A stretch of 64,000 bases of DNA from Myxacorys almedinensis A (GCF_010091945.1 NZ_WVIE01000007.1:124001-188000); one strand, 5' to 3'. Counted from the first letter of the stretch, positions 43,130-52,673 are shown. Numbers and translations are program-made. The notes: generated by a model not told the origin, from the letters alone.

Positions 43130-43747
43130 AACATAGCCTCTCTGGTCAGGGTTTCAGTAAAAGAGAATTGCGATGAGCACAACGTGTAGGGCAAAGAAAC
43201 CATCCCCTCGTCTCGACTTGCATCCACGCTAAAGTTAGAATTACTGCTTGGTTACCGCGCTTTTTAGAAGGGCAAAATCTGCCATCTGTAAGGCTAATGC
43301 AAGCAGAGAGAAGATTTTATCCACTTTGCAGGGTTTCTTGATCCTGTAGTAGAATTAGCACCTTGGATGGATTGATATCTTCGCAATTGGTCAAGCAATA
43401 GCTGAGATTAAATCAGAAAACTCTCATCATTAAACAGAGCGCCTAAACTGCCCTCACCCGTAGGAAGAGAACCCGGCATCAGGGCAGCCTAAATATTTTG
43501 CATTATCGGTTCCCATCCGTTGCCACTCCACGTTTGCAAGAAGTCTATGCTGCGGTAAGCCTGGCAAAATACTTCACATTCAGCAATAAAAAACTCATAA
43601 TAACTTAACGTATTAGATAGAATCAGGGGAAAGTGCATATCGGTTCTGCCCCACTCTGTCTGCCCCACTTTGAAGCATCGCTAGAAACGCAACTCATTCC
43701 TATCTACTCAATACTTCAGTTACGCCTCGGTTCTCTCCCCTACCACG
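43130..43747. other. 618-base intergenic region upstream of devB
   Basis: No gene is recognised. A weak hairpin is possible near 43450-43487, where CTGCCCT and AGGGCAG flank a loop of about 25 bases. The region should hold the divergent promoters of the aldo/keto reductase and the devBCA operon. No clear NtcA site (GTA-N8-TAC) at promoter distance was seen. Confidence 0.45.
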
Positions 43748-44938
43748 TTGCCCATGAGTGCCAAACCGTTTATCAAACCTACTAGCGTTCGGCTGATCTT
43801 GATTGGATCGGCAATTTCTTTAGCTCTTGCTGGCTTCGGCATTTTCTCTTACACAATCTTTCGTCCTGTATCCCAAGAAGCCTCATCTTCCCCTAGTCCT
43901 GCTGTTCCTGCCACTCCGAATGCCATCAGCGCCCTAGGACGGCTAGAACCCGCAGGGGGCGTTTTCAAGATTGCCTCTCCTTCTGCCACGCTCGGTGGTG
44001 GTGTAGGAGGCTCGCGAGTGACGCGGCTGCTGATCAAAGAAGGGGCGCGAGTCAAAGCTGATCAGCCACTCGCCGTGATTGACAACTATGATTCTTTACT
44101 GGCATCTGCCATGCAAGCAGAAGCTCAAGTCAAAGAAGCCCAAGCGCAGCTTGCCCAAGTGGAAGCTGGGGCAAAGCAAGGTGATATCAATGCCCAACGG
44201 GCAAGCGTGCTGCGGGCAAATGCCGAATTACCCAAGGCAGAAGCCGATTTTCAGAGAGCCGATGCCGAATACAGAAAGGCACAATGGGAAGCCGAGCGCT
44301 ATGGGCAACTGTTTCAATCGGGTGCTATTTCGGAGTCAGAGTTGCGCGATCGCACCCTGAATCTAGAAACCAAAGAGAAACAGCGCCAGCAAGTACGGCA
44401 AGCCGTAGAGCAGGCAAAGCTGGAGCTAGAAGGAGCAAGGCAAACGCTGAACAGCGTTTCAGAAGTTCGCCCAACGGATGTGCAGCAAGCCCAAGCTAGA
44501 GTTCAAGTGGCAGTGGCAAACTTTCAAAAAGCGAGAGCAGACTTAAATAATGCGATCGTTCGCGCTCCGGTAGAAGGCCAGGTGCTAAAAATTTATGCCG
44601 ACCCAGGAGAAGTGATTGGCAACGACGGCATTCTAGATCTAGGTAAAACCAGCCAAATGTATGCTGTGGCAGAGGTTGATGAAACGTACATCGGTCAGGT
44701 GAAAGCTGGACAACGCGCTATCATCACGAGTTATGCCTTTCCAGGTGAGATTGGGGGAACCGTCGAACGGGTAGGGCTACAAGTGAGCAAAAATGCGGTT
44801 CTCAGCACCGATCCGGTCGAGAAGACAGACACTCGTGTTGTGGAAGTTAAAATCCGGTTAGATGACAGCACCACCACGGCTGGGCTGAGCAATTTACAGG
44901 TCAAAGTTGCAATTAATACCGCAGGAGCTACACCCTAA
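43748..44938 (+). CDS. devB: Membrane fusion protein of DevBCA-type exporter
   Basis: A 396-residue HlyD-family periplasmic adaptor. One N-terminal membrane anchor (ISLALAGFGIFSYTIF, near 18-38), then a split biotinyl-lipoyl/barrel fold enclosing a long coiled coil rich in Ala, Gln and Glu (about residues 115-255, e.g. QAEAQVKEAQAQLAQVEAG). The C-terminal barrel includes APVEGQVLKIYADPGEVIG. In Anabaena DevB works with DevC, DevA and a TolC-like porin to export glycolipids, but similar operons occur in non-heterocystous species for other lipids or compounds. First gene of the operon. Confidence 0.86.
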   Translation: MPMSAKPFIKPTSVRLILIGSAISLALAGFGIFSYTIFRPVSQEASSSPSPAVPATPNAISALGRLEPAGGVFKIASPSATLGGGVGGSRVTRLLIKEGARVKADQPLAVIDNYDSLLASAMQAEAQVKEAQAQLAQVEAGAKQGDINAQRASVLRANAELPKAEADFQRADAEYRKAQWEAERYGQLFQSGAISESELRDRTLNLETKEKQRQQVRQAVEQAKLELEGARQTLNSVSEVRPTDVQQAQARVQVAVANFQKARADLNNAIVRAPVEGQVLKIYADPGEVIGNDGILDLGKTSQMYAVAEVDETYIGQVKAGQRAIITSYAFPGEIGGTVERVGLQVSKNAVLSTDPVEKTDTRVVEVKIRLDDSTTTAGLSNLQVKVAINTAGATP

Positions 44939-45062
44939 CCGCCCCCTCAATGCCCAGTCGCATCTCCAATTTTCCACCGAACGCCTATCCCAGAGGCATA
45001 CGATCGCAAAATGCTGCCGTAGGCGTCCACGCCATTTCCACACTGTTCATGGCTTCCTCTCC

Positions 45063-46301
45063 ATGTTTGCTATTCCCCTTGCCTGGTTACAACTAAAACG
45101 CGAGAAGATCCGGTTGCTAGTTGCCTTAGCTGGCATTGGATTCGCTGTGATCTTGATGTTTTTGCAGCTTGGCTTTCAAGATGCACTGTTCGATAGCGCC
45201 ATTACCTTTCATCGCAACATTGAAGGGGATATTTTTCTGGTTAGCCCCCAATCGACTTCTCTGATTGCCATGAAAAGCTTTCCAGAACGGCGGCTGTATC
45301 AATCTCTGGGGTTTTCTGGCGTCAAATCGATTAGCCCGATTTACATTGGTTTTGGGATTTGGAAAAATCCGTTTTGGGAAGGACCACCCATGCCCCAAAC
45401 TCGCAGTATTTTGGTGATTGGGACGGTTCCGGGAGACAACATTTTTTCACTGCCCGGATTTCGGGAACGGCAAGCTCAGCTTCGTTTGTCGGATGTTGTG
45501 TTGTTTGATAGCGCCTCTCGTGCCGAGTTTGGTCCTATTCCAGCAAAATTTGAGGCCCTCCAACCGGGCGATATGCCGATCGCTACTGAGGTTGAAAATC
45601 GCCGAGTTGAAGTCGGTGGAATTTTCCAGATGGGCGCATCGTTTGGAGCGGACGGCAACCTCATCACCAGCGATCTCAACTTTCGTCGCATTTTTTCATC
45701 TCGTGAGAAAAACTTGATCGATATTGGCGTGATTCAGCTTGAGCCAGGTACAGATTTGCAAGCTACGCTAGAGCGCTTTAAACAAAACCTGCCCGGAGAA
45801 TTCAGGGTCGATCCCCAAAAAACGCCCGAACAAGCGAAAGAAGATTTTGTTGTTGGCGATGTGCGTGTGTTGTCGAAAGCGGCATTTGTGGCAGTTGAGC
45901 AAAATTACTGGAAAGAAAGCACTGCGATCGGGTTTATTTTTACCTTGGGAGCCGCGATCGGGTTCGTAGTTGGAACGGTGATTGTCTATCAAATTCTGTA
46001 CACTGATGTTGCAGATCACCTAGCAGAATATGCCACCTTGAAAGCGATGGGATACCGCAATCGCTATCTTTTGTCTGTTGTGTTTCAAGAAGCGATCATT
46101 CTATCGATCATGGGATTTATTCCCGGTTATGTTCTTTGTATCGGGCTTTACAGCCTCACTCGCAATGCTACAGCATTGCCGATTGACATGACCCTAGCTC
46201 GTAGCATTGTCGTTTTGTGTTTAACGGTGTTGATGTGTAGTATTTCGGGTGCGATCGCAGTCCGCAAAGTTCAACAAGCCGATCCCGCAGATATTTTCTA
46301 G
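45063..46301 (+). CDS. devC: DevC-type ABC permease
   Basis: A 412-residue MacB/FtsX-type permease with one N-terminal membrane helix (IRLLVALAGIGFAVILMFL, near 16-37), a large periplasmic domain (about 45-285) and three C-terminal helices. ATG at 45063 (MFAIPLAWLQLKREKIR) fits the DevC N-terminus. The frame is open upstream to 44907, overlapping devB, but without similarity. MacB-type permeases are mechanotransmitters driving export through a tripartite pump rather than channels. It lies between devB and devA. Confidence 0.86.
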   Translation: MFAIPLAWLQLKREKIRLLVALAGIGFAVILMFLQLGFQDALFDSAITFHRNIEGDIFLVSPQSTSLIAMKSFPERRLYQSLGFSGVKSISPIYIGFGIWKNPFWEGPPMPQTRSILVIGTVPGDNIFSLPGFRERQAQLRLSDVVLFDSASRAEFGPIPAKFEALQPGDMPIATEVENRRVEVGGIFQMGASFGADGNLITSDLNFRRIFSSREKNLIDIGVIQLEPGTDLQATLERFKQNLPGEFRVDPQKTPEQAKEDFVVGDVRVLSKAAFVAVEQNYWKESTAIGFIFTLGAAIGFVVGTVIVYQILYTDVADHLAEYATLKAMGYRNRYLLSVVFQEAIILSIMGFIPGYVLCIGLYSLTRNATALPIDMTLARSIVVLCLTVLMCSISGAIAVRKVQQADPADIF

Positions 46302-46307
46302 GTTGCT

Positions 46308-47012
46308 ATGCTTATGTCACCCATTCCAATTGTTGAGATTCAAAACGTCAATCACTCGTTTGGCTCTGGGCGTTTACGCAAGCAGATTTTATTTGACATC
46401 AGCACCACGATTCAACCCGGCGAAGTGGTGATCATGACGGGTCCATCAGGGTCGGGTAAAACAACATTGCTCACGTTGATCGGCGCGCTGCGCGCTACGC
46501 AAGACGGTAGCCTAAAGGTGCTCGCCCAAGAGCTTCGAGGCGCATCAGAGAGCAAACTGGTTGAACTGCGCCGCAACATTGGCTACATTTTTCAGGCTCA
46601 CAACTTACTCAATTCGCTGCGGGCGTGGCAAAACGTGCAAATGTCGCTCGAATTGCACTCCGACGTTTCTAAACAGCAATCTCGTGCCATGGCAGAAGAG
46701 ATGCTGGCGTCAGTTGGGCTGGCGGAATGGGTGAACCAATATCCCAACGAACTGTCGGGCGGGCAAAAACAGAGGGTTGCGATCGCCCGTGCCCTGGTGT
46801 CTAAACCGAAGCTCGTGTTAGCCGATGAACCCACCGCCGCTCTTGACAAAAAATCGGGTCGGGATGTGGTTGAAATCATGCAGCGCCTCGCCAAACAGCA
46901 AGGCTCCGCGATCGTGCTCGTCACCCATGACAACCGGATCTTAGATGTTGCCGATCGCATTTTGCACATGGAAGACGGCTATTTGTCTTCGCTAGATGTG
47001 GCAGCCCTCTAA
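46308..47012 (+). CDS. devA: DevA-type ABC ATPase
   Basis: A 234-residue LolD/MacB-type ATPase. Walker A is GPSGSGKTTLLTL near residue 46, Q-loop YIFQAHNLL, signature LSGGQKQRVAIARAL near 147, Walker B LVLADEPTAALD near 168 and His-loop VLVTHDN. The start may be the first ATG (46308) or the ATG at 46314 (MSPIPIVEIQ). It begins 6 bases after devC, so the three genes form one tight operon. No tolC gene is in the window; the outer-membrane partner must be encoded elsewhere. Confidence 0.9.
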   Translation: MLMSPIPIVEIQNVNHSFGSGRLRKQILFDISTTIQPGEVVIMTGPSGSGKTTLLTLIGALRATQDGSLKVLAQELRGASESKLVELRRNIGYIFQAHNLLNSLRAWQNVQMSLELHSDVSKQQSRAMAEEMLASVGLAEWVNQYPNELSGGQKQRVAIARALVSKPKLVLADEPTAALDKKSGRDVVEIMQRLAKQQGSAIVLVTHDNRILDVADRILHMEDGYLSSLDVAAL

Positions 47013-47122
47013 TCCTCGCTTGCCCCAACCATTCCTCCATCAACTACTGTAAAATTAGCTGAAAAATTAAAATTGGTTGATTTAGATTAACGCCCCTCTC
47101 TCAACCGTCTCAACGTTGTCTG

Positions 47123-48397
47123 ATGGATTGCTATCTCGGTGTCGATTTTGGAACCTCTGGCGCACGGGCGATCGCATTAGATCCTAATCAAGCGATCCAA
47201 GCACAGGTGAGCCTCTCGTTTGATGGCATTGCCCCTGCTGGCAATCTTGCAGAATGCTGGAAAACCACCCTGTTCGAGCTAATGGCGCGGCTGCCCGCAC
47301 CCGTGCGATCGCACCTCCGAGGCATGGCGATTAACGGCACATCATCTACCGTTCTCTTGTGCGATCGCGGCGGGCAGCCCATCACCGAGCCGCTGCTCTA
47401 CAACGACGATCGCGGCAAACAGGTTTTAGCTCACGTGGCTGAAATCGCGCCGCCCGGTCACACGGTGCTGAGTGCTACGTCTAGTCTGGCAAAATTTCTG
47501 TGGTGGCGTCAGCATCTTCACCAGTTCGGCGATGCTCACTATTTTCTGCACCAAGCAGACTGGTTAGCCGCCCTGCTCCACGGGCAGTTTGGCATCAGCG
47601 ATTACCACAATAGCTTGAAATTGGGATATGACATCGGATCGTTACGCTATCCCGATTGGTTGGATCTGCCCCTGCTGCCCACCGTGGTCAACCCTGGAAC
47701 TGCGATCGCACCTATCCTTCCCCACCTTGCCGATCAATTTCATATCCCTCACGATTGCGTCATCCACGCTGGAACCACTGATAGCATTGCCGCTTTTCTG
47801 GCTAGTCAAGCCACCACGCCCGGAGATGCGGTGACTTCCCTTGGCTCGACGCTGGTTCTCAAACTGCTGAGTCGCGTCCGCATTGACCATCCCCACTACG
47901 GAATTTACAGCCACCGATTAGGAGATTTCTGGCTCGTGGGGGGCGCATCCAACACAGGCGGAGCCGTGCTAAACCATTTTTTCTCAACGCAAGAATTATT
48001 GGATCTCAGTGCTAGAATCTCCCCTGAAACCGAGAGTCCGCTAGAGTACTATCCGTTGTTAAACCCCGGAGAGCGGTTTCCTATCAACGACCCGGCTCTA
48101 CCGCCCAAGCTAGAACCGCGCCCTCGCGATCGTGTCAAGTTTTTACACGGTTTGTTACAAAGCATCGCCCGGATTGAGATGCACGGCTACCACCTGCTAG
48201 AATCTCTAGGTGCAACCCCCCTAACGCAGATTTTGACGGCTGGAGGGGGAGCGCAAAACCCAACCTGGACAGCCATTCGCGCCCATCAATGTTGTGTTCC
48301 CGTTCACAGTGCCCGTCAGACAGAAGCCGCGTTTGGAACTGCTCTACTCACCCTGCCTTCAAGCCATCGTGCCCACAATGAAGGGATGATAAGGTAA
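47123..48397 (+). CDS. FGGY-family carbohydrate kinase
   Basis: A 424-residue sugar kinase of the FGGY (xylulokinase/glycerol kinase) fold. The N-terminal phosphate-binding loop is YLGVDFGTSGARAIALD, the hinge-side catalytic Asp is in the HAGTTDSIAAFL block near residue 210, and the second ATP site is in AVTSLGSTLVL and LTAGGGAQNPTW near 375. It is shorter than xylulokinase (about 490) and resembles the compact kinases of plants and cyanobacteria, related to D-ribulose or D-xylulose kinases. The substrate is not certain. Confidence 0.86.
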   Translation: MDCYLGVDFGTSGARAIALDPNQAIQAQVSLSFDGIAPAGNLAECWKTTLFELMARLPAPVRSHLRGMAINGTSSTVLLCDRGGQPITEPLLYNDDRGKQVLAHVAEIAPPGHTVLSATSSLAKFLWWRQHLHQFGDAHYFLHQADWLAALLHGQFGISDYHNSLKLGYDIGSLRYPDWLDLPLLPTVVNPGTAIAPILPHLADQFHIPHDCVIHAGTTDSIAAFLASQATTPGDAVTSLGSTLVLKLLSRVRIDHPHYGIYSHRLGDFWLVGGASNTGGAVLNHFFSTQELLDLSARISPETESPLEYYPLLNPGERFPINDPALPPKLEPRPRDRVKFLHGLLQSIARIEMHGYHLLESLGATPLTQILTAGGGAQNPTWTAIRAHQCCVPVHSARQTEAAFGTALLTLPSSHRAHNEGMIR

Positions 48398-48465
48398 CGA
48401 GAGATCAGCGTCTCGGAGGGAATACTGAGAGAAGCTGAGGAGAAACCACTCTACCGACGACAGCC

Positions 48466-48897
48466 ATGTGGCGAAAGCTGAAAAATTTCTTTCTCAGTTT
48501 GAGAACCTATTCCGATATGAGTCCTGATGTGGGCTTGAGGCGGCGTATCAATCAAACCCTGCGATCGCGCTCCTCGCGAAGTTTTGAGGAGTGGTATCAC
48601 TCATTTTGGAAGCGGCTAGACGTGTCAAAAGACGTTGCCGCTTTTGTGTATGACCAAATGGAAGAGTATTCTGGATTACAATTTTCTCGCGTTTTGCCGA
48701 GTGATCGGCTTTCCACCGATCTTCATTTATCGATGGTCTGCTGGTTTGATTGGGAATGCACCCTATGCGATGATTTCTGCGATCGCTTTAGTGTAGACAT
48801 TCACGGTTGCTTCGATCCTTACGCGCTCTCTACCATTAAAGATTTAGTGGTCTTTTTAAATCAACAAGTGATTCCAGTTAATTATTCTCAGCCATAG
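48466..48897 (+). CDS. Hypothetical protein, possibly acyl-carrier-like (DUF1493-type)
   Basis: A 143-residue protein with a basic N-terminus (MWRKLKNFFLSLRTY). The C-terminal 70 residues read like the DUF1493/acyl-carrier-like fold: EEYSGLQFSRVLPSDRLSTDL, then FDWECTLCDDFCDRFSVDI, then TIKDLVVFLNQQ. The Ser used for phosphopantetheine attachment in true carriers is not present in the usual DSL context, so it may be a non-carrier relative. It lies between the FGGY kinase and PuuE-like genes on the same strand. The family call is tentative. Confidence 0.5.
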   Translation: MWRKLKNFFLSLRTYSDMSPDVGLRRRINQTLRSRSSRSFEEWYHSFWKRLDVSKDVAAFVYDQMEEYSGLQFSRVLPSDRLSTDLHLSMVCWFDWECTLCDDFCDRFSVDIHGCFDPYALSTIKDLVVFLNQQVIPVNYSQP

Positions 48898-48911
48898 GTT
48901 ATGGTGCTGCA

Positions 48912-49811
48912 ATGACCTATCCCAGAGATCTAATCGGGTACGGACGGCATGCGTTTGATCCCCAATGGGAAAATAACGCTCGGATTGCAGTGCAGTTTGT
49001 TGTGAATTATGAAGAAGGCGGCGAAAATTGTATTCTTCACGGCGATCAGGCGTCCGAAGCGTTTCTGTCGGAAATCGTGGGGGCACAACCTTTTCCAGGC
49101 TTGCGCCACATGAGCATCGAATCGTGCTACGAATATGGTAGCCGCGCCGGATTTTGGCGACTGCACCGCATGTTGAGCGATCGCGGCATTCCGGTAACGG
49201 TTTATGGGATCGCCATGGCGCTAGAACGGAACCCCGAAGCGGTTGCTGCCATGCTGGAATCGGATTGGGAAATTGCCAGCCACGGCTATCGCTGGATTGA
49301 CTACAAATATTTTTCGCCAGAGGCAGAACGAGACCATTTGCTCAGGGCGATCGAAATTCACACTCGCGTTACGGGTCACCGTCCGTTGGGCTGGTATACC
49401 GGACGCGATAGCGCCCATACTCGTAGGCTCGTCGTTGAAGAAGGCGGGTTTCTCTACGATTCAGATAGCTATGCCGACGACCTGCCTTACTGGAATTACA
49501 GCCATGGCAAGCCGCATTTGGTGATTCCCTACACGTTAGACAACAACGACATGCGGTTTGCCACTAGTCAAGGTTTCAATTCGGGTGATCAGTTTTTTGC
49601 GTATCTGCGAGATGCGTTTGATGTGCTGTATGCCGAGGGTGAAACGGCTCCCAAAATGATGAGCGTAGGGCTGCATTGCCGACTTGCCGGAAGACCAGGA
49701 CGAGCGGCAGCCTTGGGGCGGTTTTTAGACTATGTGCAGCAGCACGATCAGGTGTGGCTATGTCGCAGAATTGATATTGCCCACCATTGGCACAAAACCT
49801 TTGCGGGTTGA
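48912..49811 (+). CDS. puuE: PuuE-type allantoinase / polysaccharide deacetylase-like hydrolase
   Basis: A 299-residue NodB-fold hydrolase. The PuuE start (YPRDLIGYGRHAFDPQWENNA) is clear and VQFVVNYEEGGE is the first metal-side strand. EIASHGYRWIDY carries the His ligands, RPLGWYTGRDS follows, and MSVGLHCRLAGRPGRAAAL closes the site. PuuE is a cofactor-independent allantoinase that opens (S)-allantoin to allantoate in purine breakdown. No other ureide genes are nearby, so a related amidohydrolase function cannot be excluded. It starts 15 bases after the preceding small gene, suggesting co-transcription. Confidence 0.86.
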   Translation: MTYPRDLIGYGRHAFDPQWENNARIAVQFVVNYEEGGENCILHGDQASEAFLSEIVGAQPFPGLRHMSIESCYEYGSRAGFWRLHRMLSDRGIPVTVYGIAMALERNPEAVAAMLESDWEIASHGYRWIDYKYFSPEAERDHLLRAIEIHTRVTGHRPLGWYTGRDSAHTRRLVVEEGGFLYDSDSYADDLPYWNYSHGKPHLVIPYTLDNNDMRFATSQGFNSGDQFFAYLRDAFDVLYAEGETAPKMMSVGLHCRLAGRPGRAAALGRFLDYVQQHDQVWLCRRIDIAHHWHKTFAG

Positions 49812-50386
49812 TAGGTGTCAAGCGCAATGACCTTTTCGGTTGAGATGGGGAAAGATTTGGTAGGTGCGTCAACCTTAAAACTGCGATCGAAGGATACGAT
49901 TTGGCGAGCTTCGACCCAACCGTGTGCCAATCCCTTGATTTATTCCCATTGACACCCTATGGGTTGACAAAATTCATACATTATCGCTATTGGTCATGAT
50001 AGCTAAATGGTTTAACTTCCATTAGCAAATTTTAATCTAGAGCGCTGTAGTTTCATTTACAAATTCATCGTGATTGCAATCTTCGTTATCTTAGCGATCG
50101 CGACCAACAGCATCACAGTTTGGCTAAAGATTGCCATCGCATAGAGAATTTCAGCGCTACCAGAAATGTTTGCACAAAGGACATTAGGGCTATCTGAAGA
50201 AATAGTTTGATTGCAGAATTTGCCCAAATTTGGGAACCTTAAAAGAAGATTTTTCTCAGCTTACTTTGCGTCCTCAGCGATTCCTATTTCTGACGTTTCG
50301 CCCTTGCTTTTTTCTAAATTTACGTTTGAACCTGATTCCTTAAACACAGTGGGCGAATTGTAGAAGAAGTGCCAAAATGATCGAAT
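49812..50386. other. 575-base intergenic region
   Basis: A/T-rich and gene-free. A TTGACA hexamer at 49964-49969 is a possible -35 element, but no good -10 follows at 17 bases. No repeat, RNA gene or small coding gene was recognised. Confidence 0.45.
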
Positions 50387-50731
50387 ATGTTTCTAAGCAA
50401 CCCAATGGTATTTAATTCTGACAGCGCTAATTTTCTCCATAACATCGATTCGGCAGATGCAAATGCACTGTTGCGCTATCTTCAGCATCAGCCCCCAGAA
50501 GTGTTAGAGCGGGTAGCTCGCTCGGTTAGCCCTCAAGTTAAGCAAGTTATCTCTCACAACGTTCAAGGGTTAGTGGGGGTTTTACCTGCCGAGGGGTTTA
50601 ACGTTAAAGTCACGACCGATCGGGACAATCTTGCAGGGTTGCTTGCTTCTGCCATGCTCACGGGCTACTTTTTGCGCCAAATGGAGCAACGCATGGAGCT
50701 AGATGGCTCTGTCAGCGACGACCCGTTTTAA
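50387..50731 (+). CDS. DUF760 family protein
   Basis: A 114-residue soluble helical protein. Conserved features of DUF760 proteins are ALLRYLQHQPPEVLERVA near residue 30, SPQVKQVISHNVQGLVGVL and the FNVKVTTDRDNLAGLLASAM segment ending GYFLRQMEQRM. The family is shared by cyanobacteria and plastids (plant members include ATRP-type proteins); its biochemical role is unclear to me. The ATG at 50387 or the ATG seven codons later (MVFNSDSANF) may be used. Single gene, converging with the HtrA-type protease gene 26 bases on. Confidence 0.8.
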   Translation: MFLSNPMVFNSDSANFLHNIDSADANALLRYLQHQPPEVLERVARSVSPQVKQVISHNVQGLVGVLPAEGFNVKVTTDRDNLAGLLASAMLTGYFLRQMEQRMELDGSVSDDPF

Positions 50732-50757
50732 TAATCTGCGTTCAAACCCGGTACCGA

Positions 50758-51936
50758 TTATTGAGCGGGATAGGCTCCCGGACGAACTCGAACGGTTTGA
50801 ATTTGAGTATCTCGTTTGATTTCAATCTCCAGCGCAGTTCCAATATTGCTAGCTTCTACACGAGCCTGAACATCAGATGCAGTCTGAACAGGCGTCCCAT
50901 CAATTTTTTGAATAATGTCCCCTTGGCGTAAGCCGCCTTGGGCTGCCGGAGAGTTTTCAGCTACTCTTGCCACCAGAACACCGCGATCTTGAGTCACTGT
51001 TACGTTAGATTCCAAGTCTTGAGCTAGCTCTTTGCGGAGGCTCGGCGTCAGGTCTACCATTTGAATGCCTAGAAACGGGTGATCGACGCGCCCTTGGCTG
51101 AAAAGTTGCTCGAACGATCGCTGCGCCGTCTCGATCGGGATGGCAAAACCCAACCCCTGAGCATCTGCCCGGATTGCCGTATTCATGCCGATAACCTCGC
51201 CGCGATCGTTGAGCAAAGGGCCGCCCGAATTGCCTGGGTTGATGGCTGCATCGGTCTGAATAAAGCTGACTCGCTTATCGGGTACACCCACCTGGCTACT
51301 AGAGCGATTTTTAGCGCTCACGATGCCGACTGTAACGGTGTTGTCTAACCCCAGGGGGTTGCCGATCGCGATCGCCCACTGCCCCGGATTCACCGTCGCT
51401 GATTTACCTAACACAACAGTTGGTAAGCGACTCGACTCAATTTTAATGGCGGCTACATCTGTGACAGGATCGAGTCCGAGAACTTTTCCAGTAAACGAGC
51501 GTCCGTCTTTCAGCGTCACTTCGACGGTATCGGCTCCTTCTACAACATGGGCGTTGGTGACGAGTCGTCCATCGGCGGTCAAGATAAAGCCGGAGCCGGT
51601 TCCCCGTTCTAGCCGATCGTCTGGAGCGGGAAGCTGATCGCCAAAAAATCGCTTGAACACCGGGTTTTGAAAGGCTTCTGGAGCCGCACTCGCTACTCGC
51701 CGTGTGGCATTAATTCGCACCACTGCCGGGCCAACCCGATCGACCGCATCCGAAATAAAGGTCGCGCCAGTTGTAGTATTTGCCGATATTGACACTGGGC
51801 TTGAAGGCGCAAGTTGGAAGGTTAACGGTTGCTGAGCCAAGCGATCGCGCAGATAGGCATTGGCGATCATGCCTGCTCCACCACCCATTGCTAAAAGAGA
51901 GACGCCGAGCGCTAACTGCTTAAAAGAGACCATCAT
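50758..51936 (-). CDS. HtrA/HhoA-type serine protease with PDZ domain
   Basis: A 392-residue exported chaperone-protease. An N-terminal membrane segment (LGVSLLAMGGGAGMIANAYL, near 8-28) is followed by the trypsin-like domain with His in TNAHVVEG, Asp in VTDVAAIKI and Ser in [11 protein letters not shown] complete PDZ domain covers about residues 295-390 (DHPFLGIQMVDLTP, SPAAQGGLRQGDIIQKIDG). Cyanobacterial Deg proteases (HhoA, HhoB, HtrA) degrade damaged envelope and thylakoid proteins. It is a close paralogue of the PDZ-less gene at 14590 and shows what that gene has lost. Two adjacent ATGs (51931-51936); the second is better spaced from AGGT. Confidence 0.92.
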   Translation of the reverse strand: MMVSFKQLALGVSLLAMGGGAGMIANAYLRDRLAQQPLTFQLAPSSPVSISANTTTGATFISDAVDRVGPAVVRINATRRVASAAPEAFQNPVFKRFFGDQLPAPDDRLERGTGSGFILTADGRLVTNAHVVEGADTVEVTLKDGRSFTGKVLGLDPVTDVAAIKIESSRLPTVVLGKSATVNPGQWAIAIGNPLGLDNTVTVGIVSAKNRSSSQVGVPDKRVSFIQTDAAINPGNSGGPLLNDRGEVIGMNTAIRADAQGLGFAIPIETAQRSFEQLFSQGRVDHPFLGIQMVDLTPSLRKELAQDLESNVTVTQDRGVLVARVAENSPAAQGGLRQGDIIQKIDGTPVQTASDVQARVEASNIGTALEIEIKRDTQIQTVRVRPGAYPAQ

Positions 51937-52220
51937 ACCTAACCGCTTTTATTTCGTTCTTAAATCCTAATCTAAGCCCAACCGTATCGACCTATTGACA
52001 AGGGTATAGCTGCTTAAAAACTCCTATTTTCAGCCTCTTTTACAGTTCACCTTTTACGATACACTTCTTTACACGAGGATCATTTGATTTGCCCTAAAAC
52101 TACTGCTATCGCTTGATGGCAACGTGCAGCAGCACTCTATAAAGTGGCTATCAAAAGAGTGTTCATGAAGAAGTGTCTATCCAGTAAAAGTGTCCATCAG
52201 ATTCGTCAATCACTAGTGTT
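51937..52220. other. Divergent intergenic region upstream of psbQ
   Basis: A 284-base gap carrying the promoters of the HtrA-type protease gene (minus) and psbQ (plus). The sequence is A/T-rich and no regulatory element is certain. Confidence 0.4.
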
Positions 52221-52673
52221 ATGGCAAACTATCGATCTATTCTGGCTTTGGTTCTGGCGATCGTCGTCGCTCTATTCCTTTGGTTTGGCAATCCGGCATC
52301 GACGAAGCCCGTCAAGCAAATCAGTTATACCTCTGAGCAAATTGCAGAGATTCAAACCTCAATGGATGCAGTAACGGAGATGCGCGATCGCTTCCCCGAA
52401 CTTAAAACATTGATCGACAATAAAGACGATATGTTTACCCGCAATTTCATCCATGGGCCGTTAGGGGAAATGCGGGTTAAACTGAGCAGCGTTGCTCGCA
52501 ATTTGTTGCCGGATGCCCAGAAACAAGCGCGTCAGATTGCAAAAGACGTCTCGAAAGACCTGGTTGAAATCGATCGGGCAGCGGCGGCAAGAGATTTTCC
52601 GTCGGCAACCCTGTATTACAACGAGTTGCTGAAGGATCTAGATGGGTTCTATCAGTTGTTGCCGCAGGCGTAA
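52221..52673 (+). CDS. psbQ: Photosystem II extrinsic protein PsbQ
   Basis: A 150-residue lumenal subunit that stabilises the oxygen-evolving complex. An N-terminal export signal (SILALVLAIVVALFLWFG, near 5-23) precedes a four-helix bundle (TSEQIAEIQTSMDAVTEM, FIHGPLGEMRVKLSSVARNL, DLVEIDRAAAARDFPSATLY). The conserved FIHGPLGE block identifies it. In Synechocystis PsbQ is a lipoprotein, but here there is no Cys near the signal end (LFLWFGNPAST), so it is either cleaved by ordinary signal peptidase or kept as a membrane anchor. Confidence 0.9.
   Translation: MANYRSILALVLAIVVALFLWFGNPASTKPVKQISYTSEQIAEIQTSMDAVTEMRDRFPELKTLIDNKDDMFTRNFIHGPLGEMRVKLSSVARNLLPDAQKQARQIAKDVSKDLVEIDRAAAARDFPSATLYYNELLKDLDGFYQLLPQA

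Noticed and set aside
43448-43487. Hairpin upstream of devB as a small RNA
   Set aside because: Only seven paired bases around a loop of about 25 bases; too weak to call.
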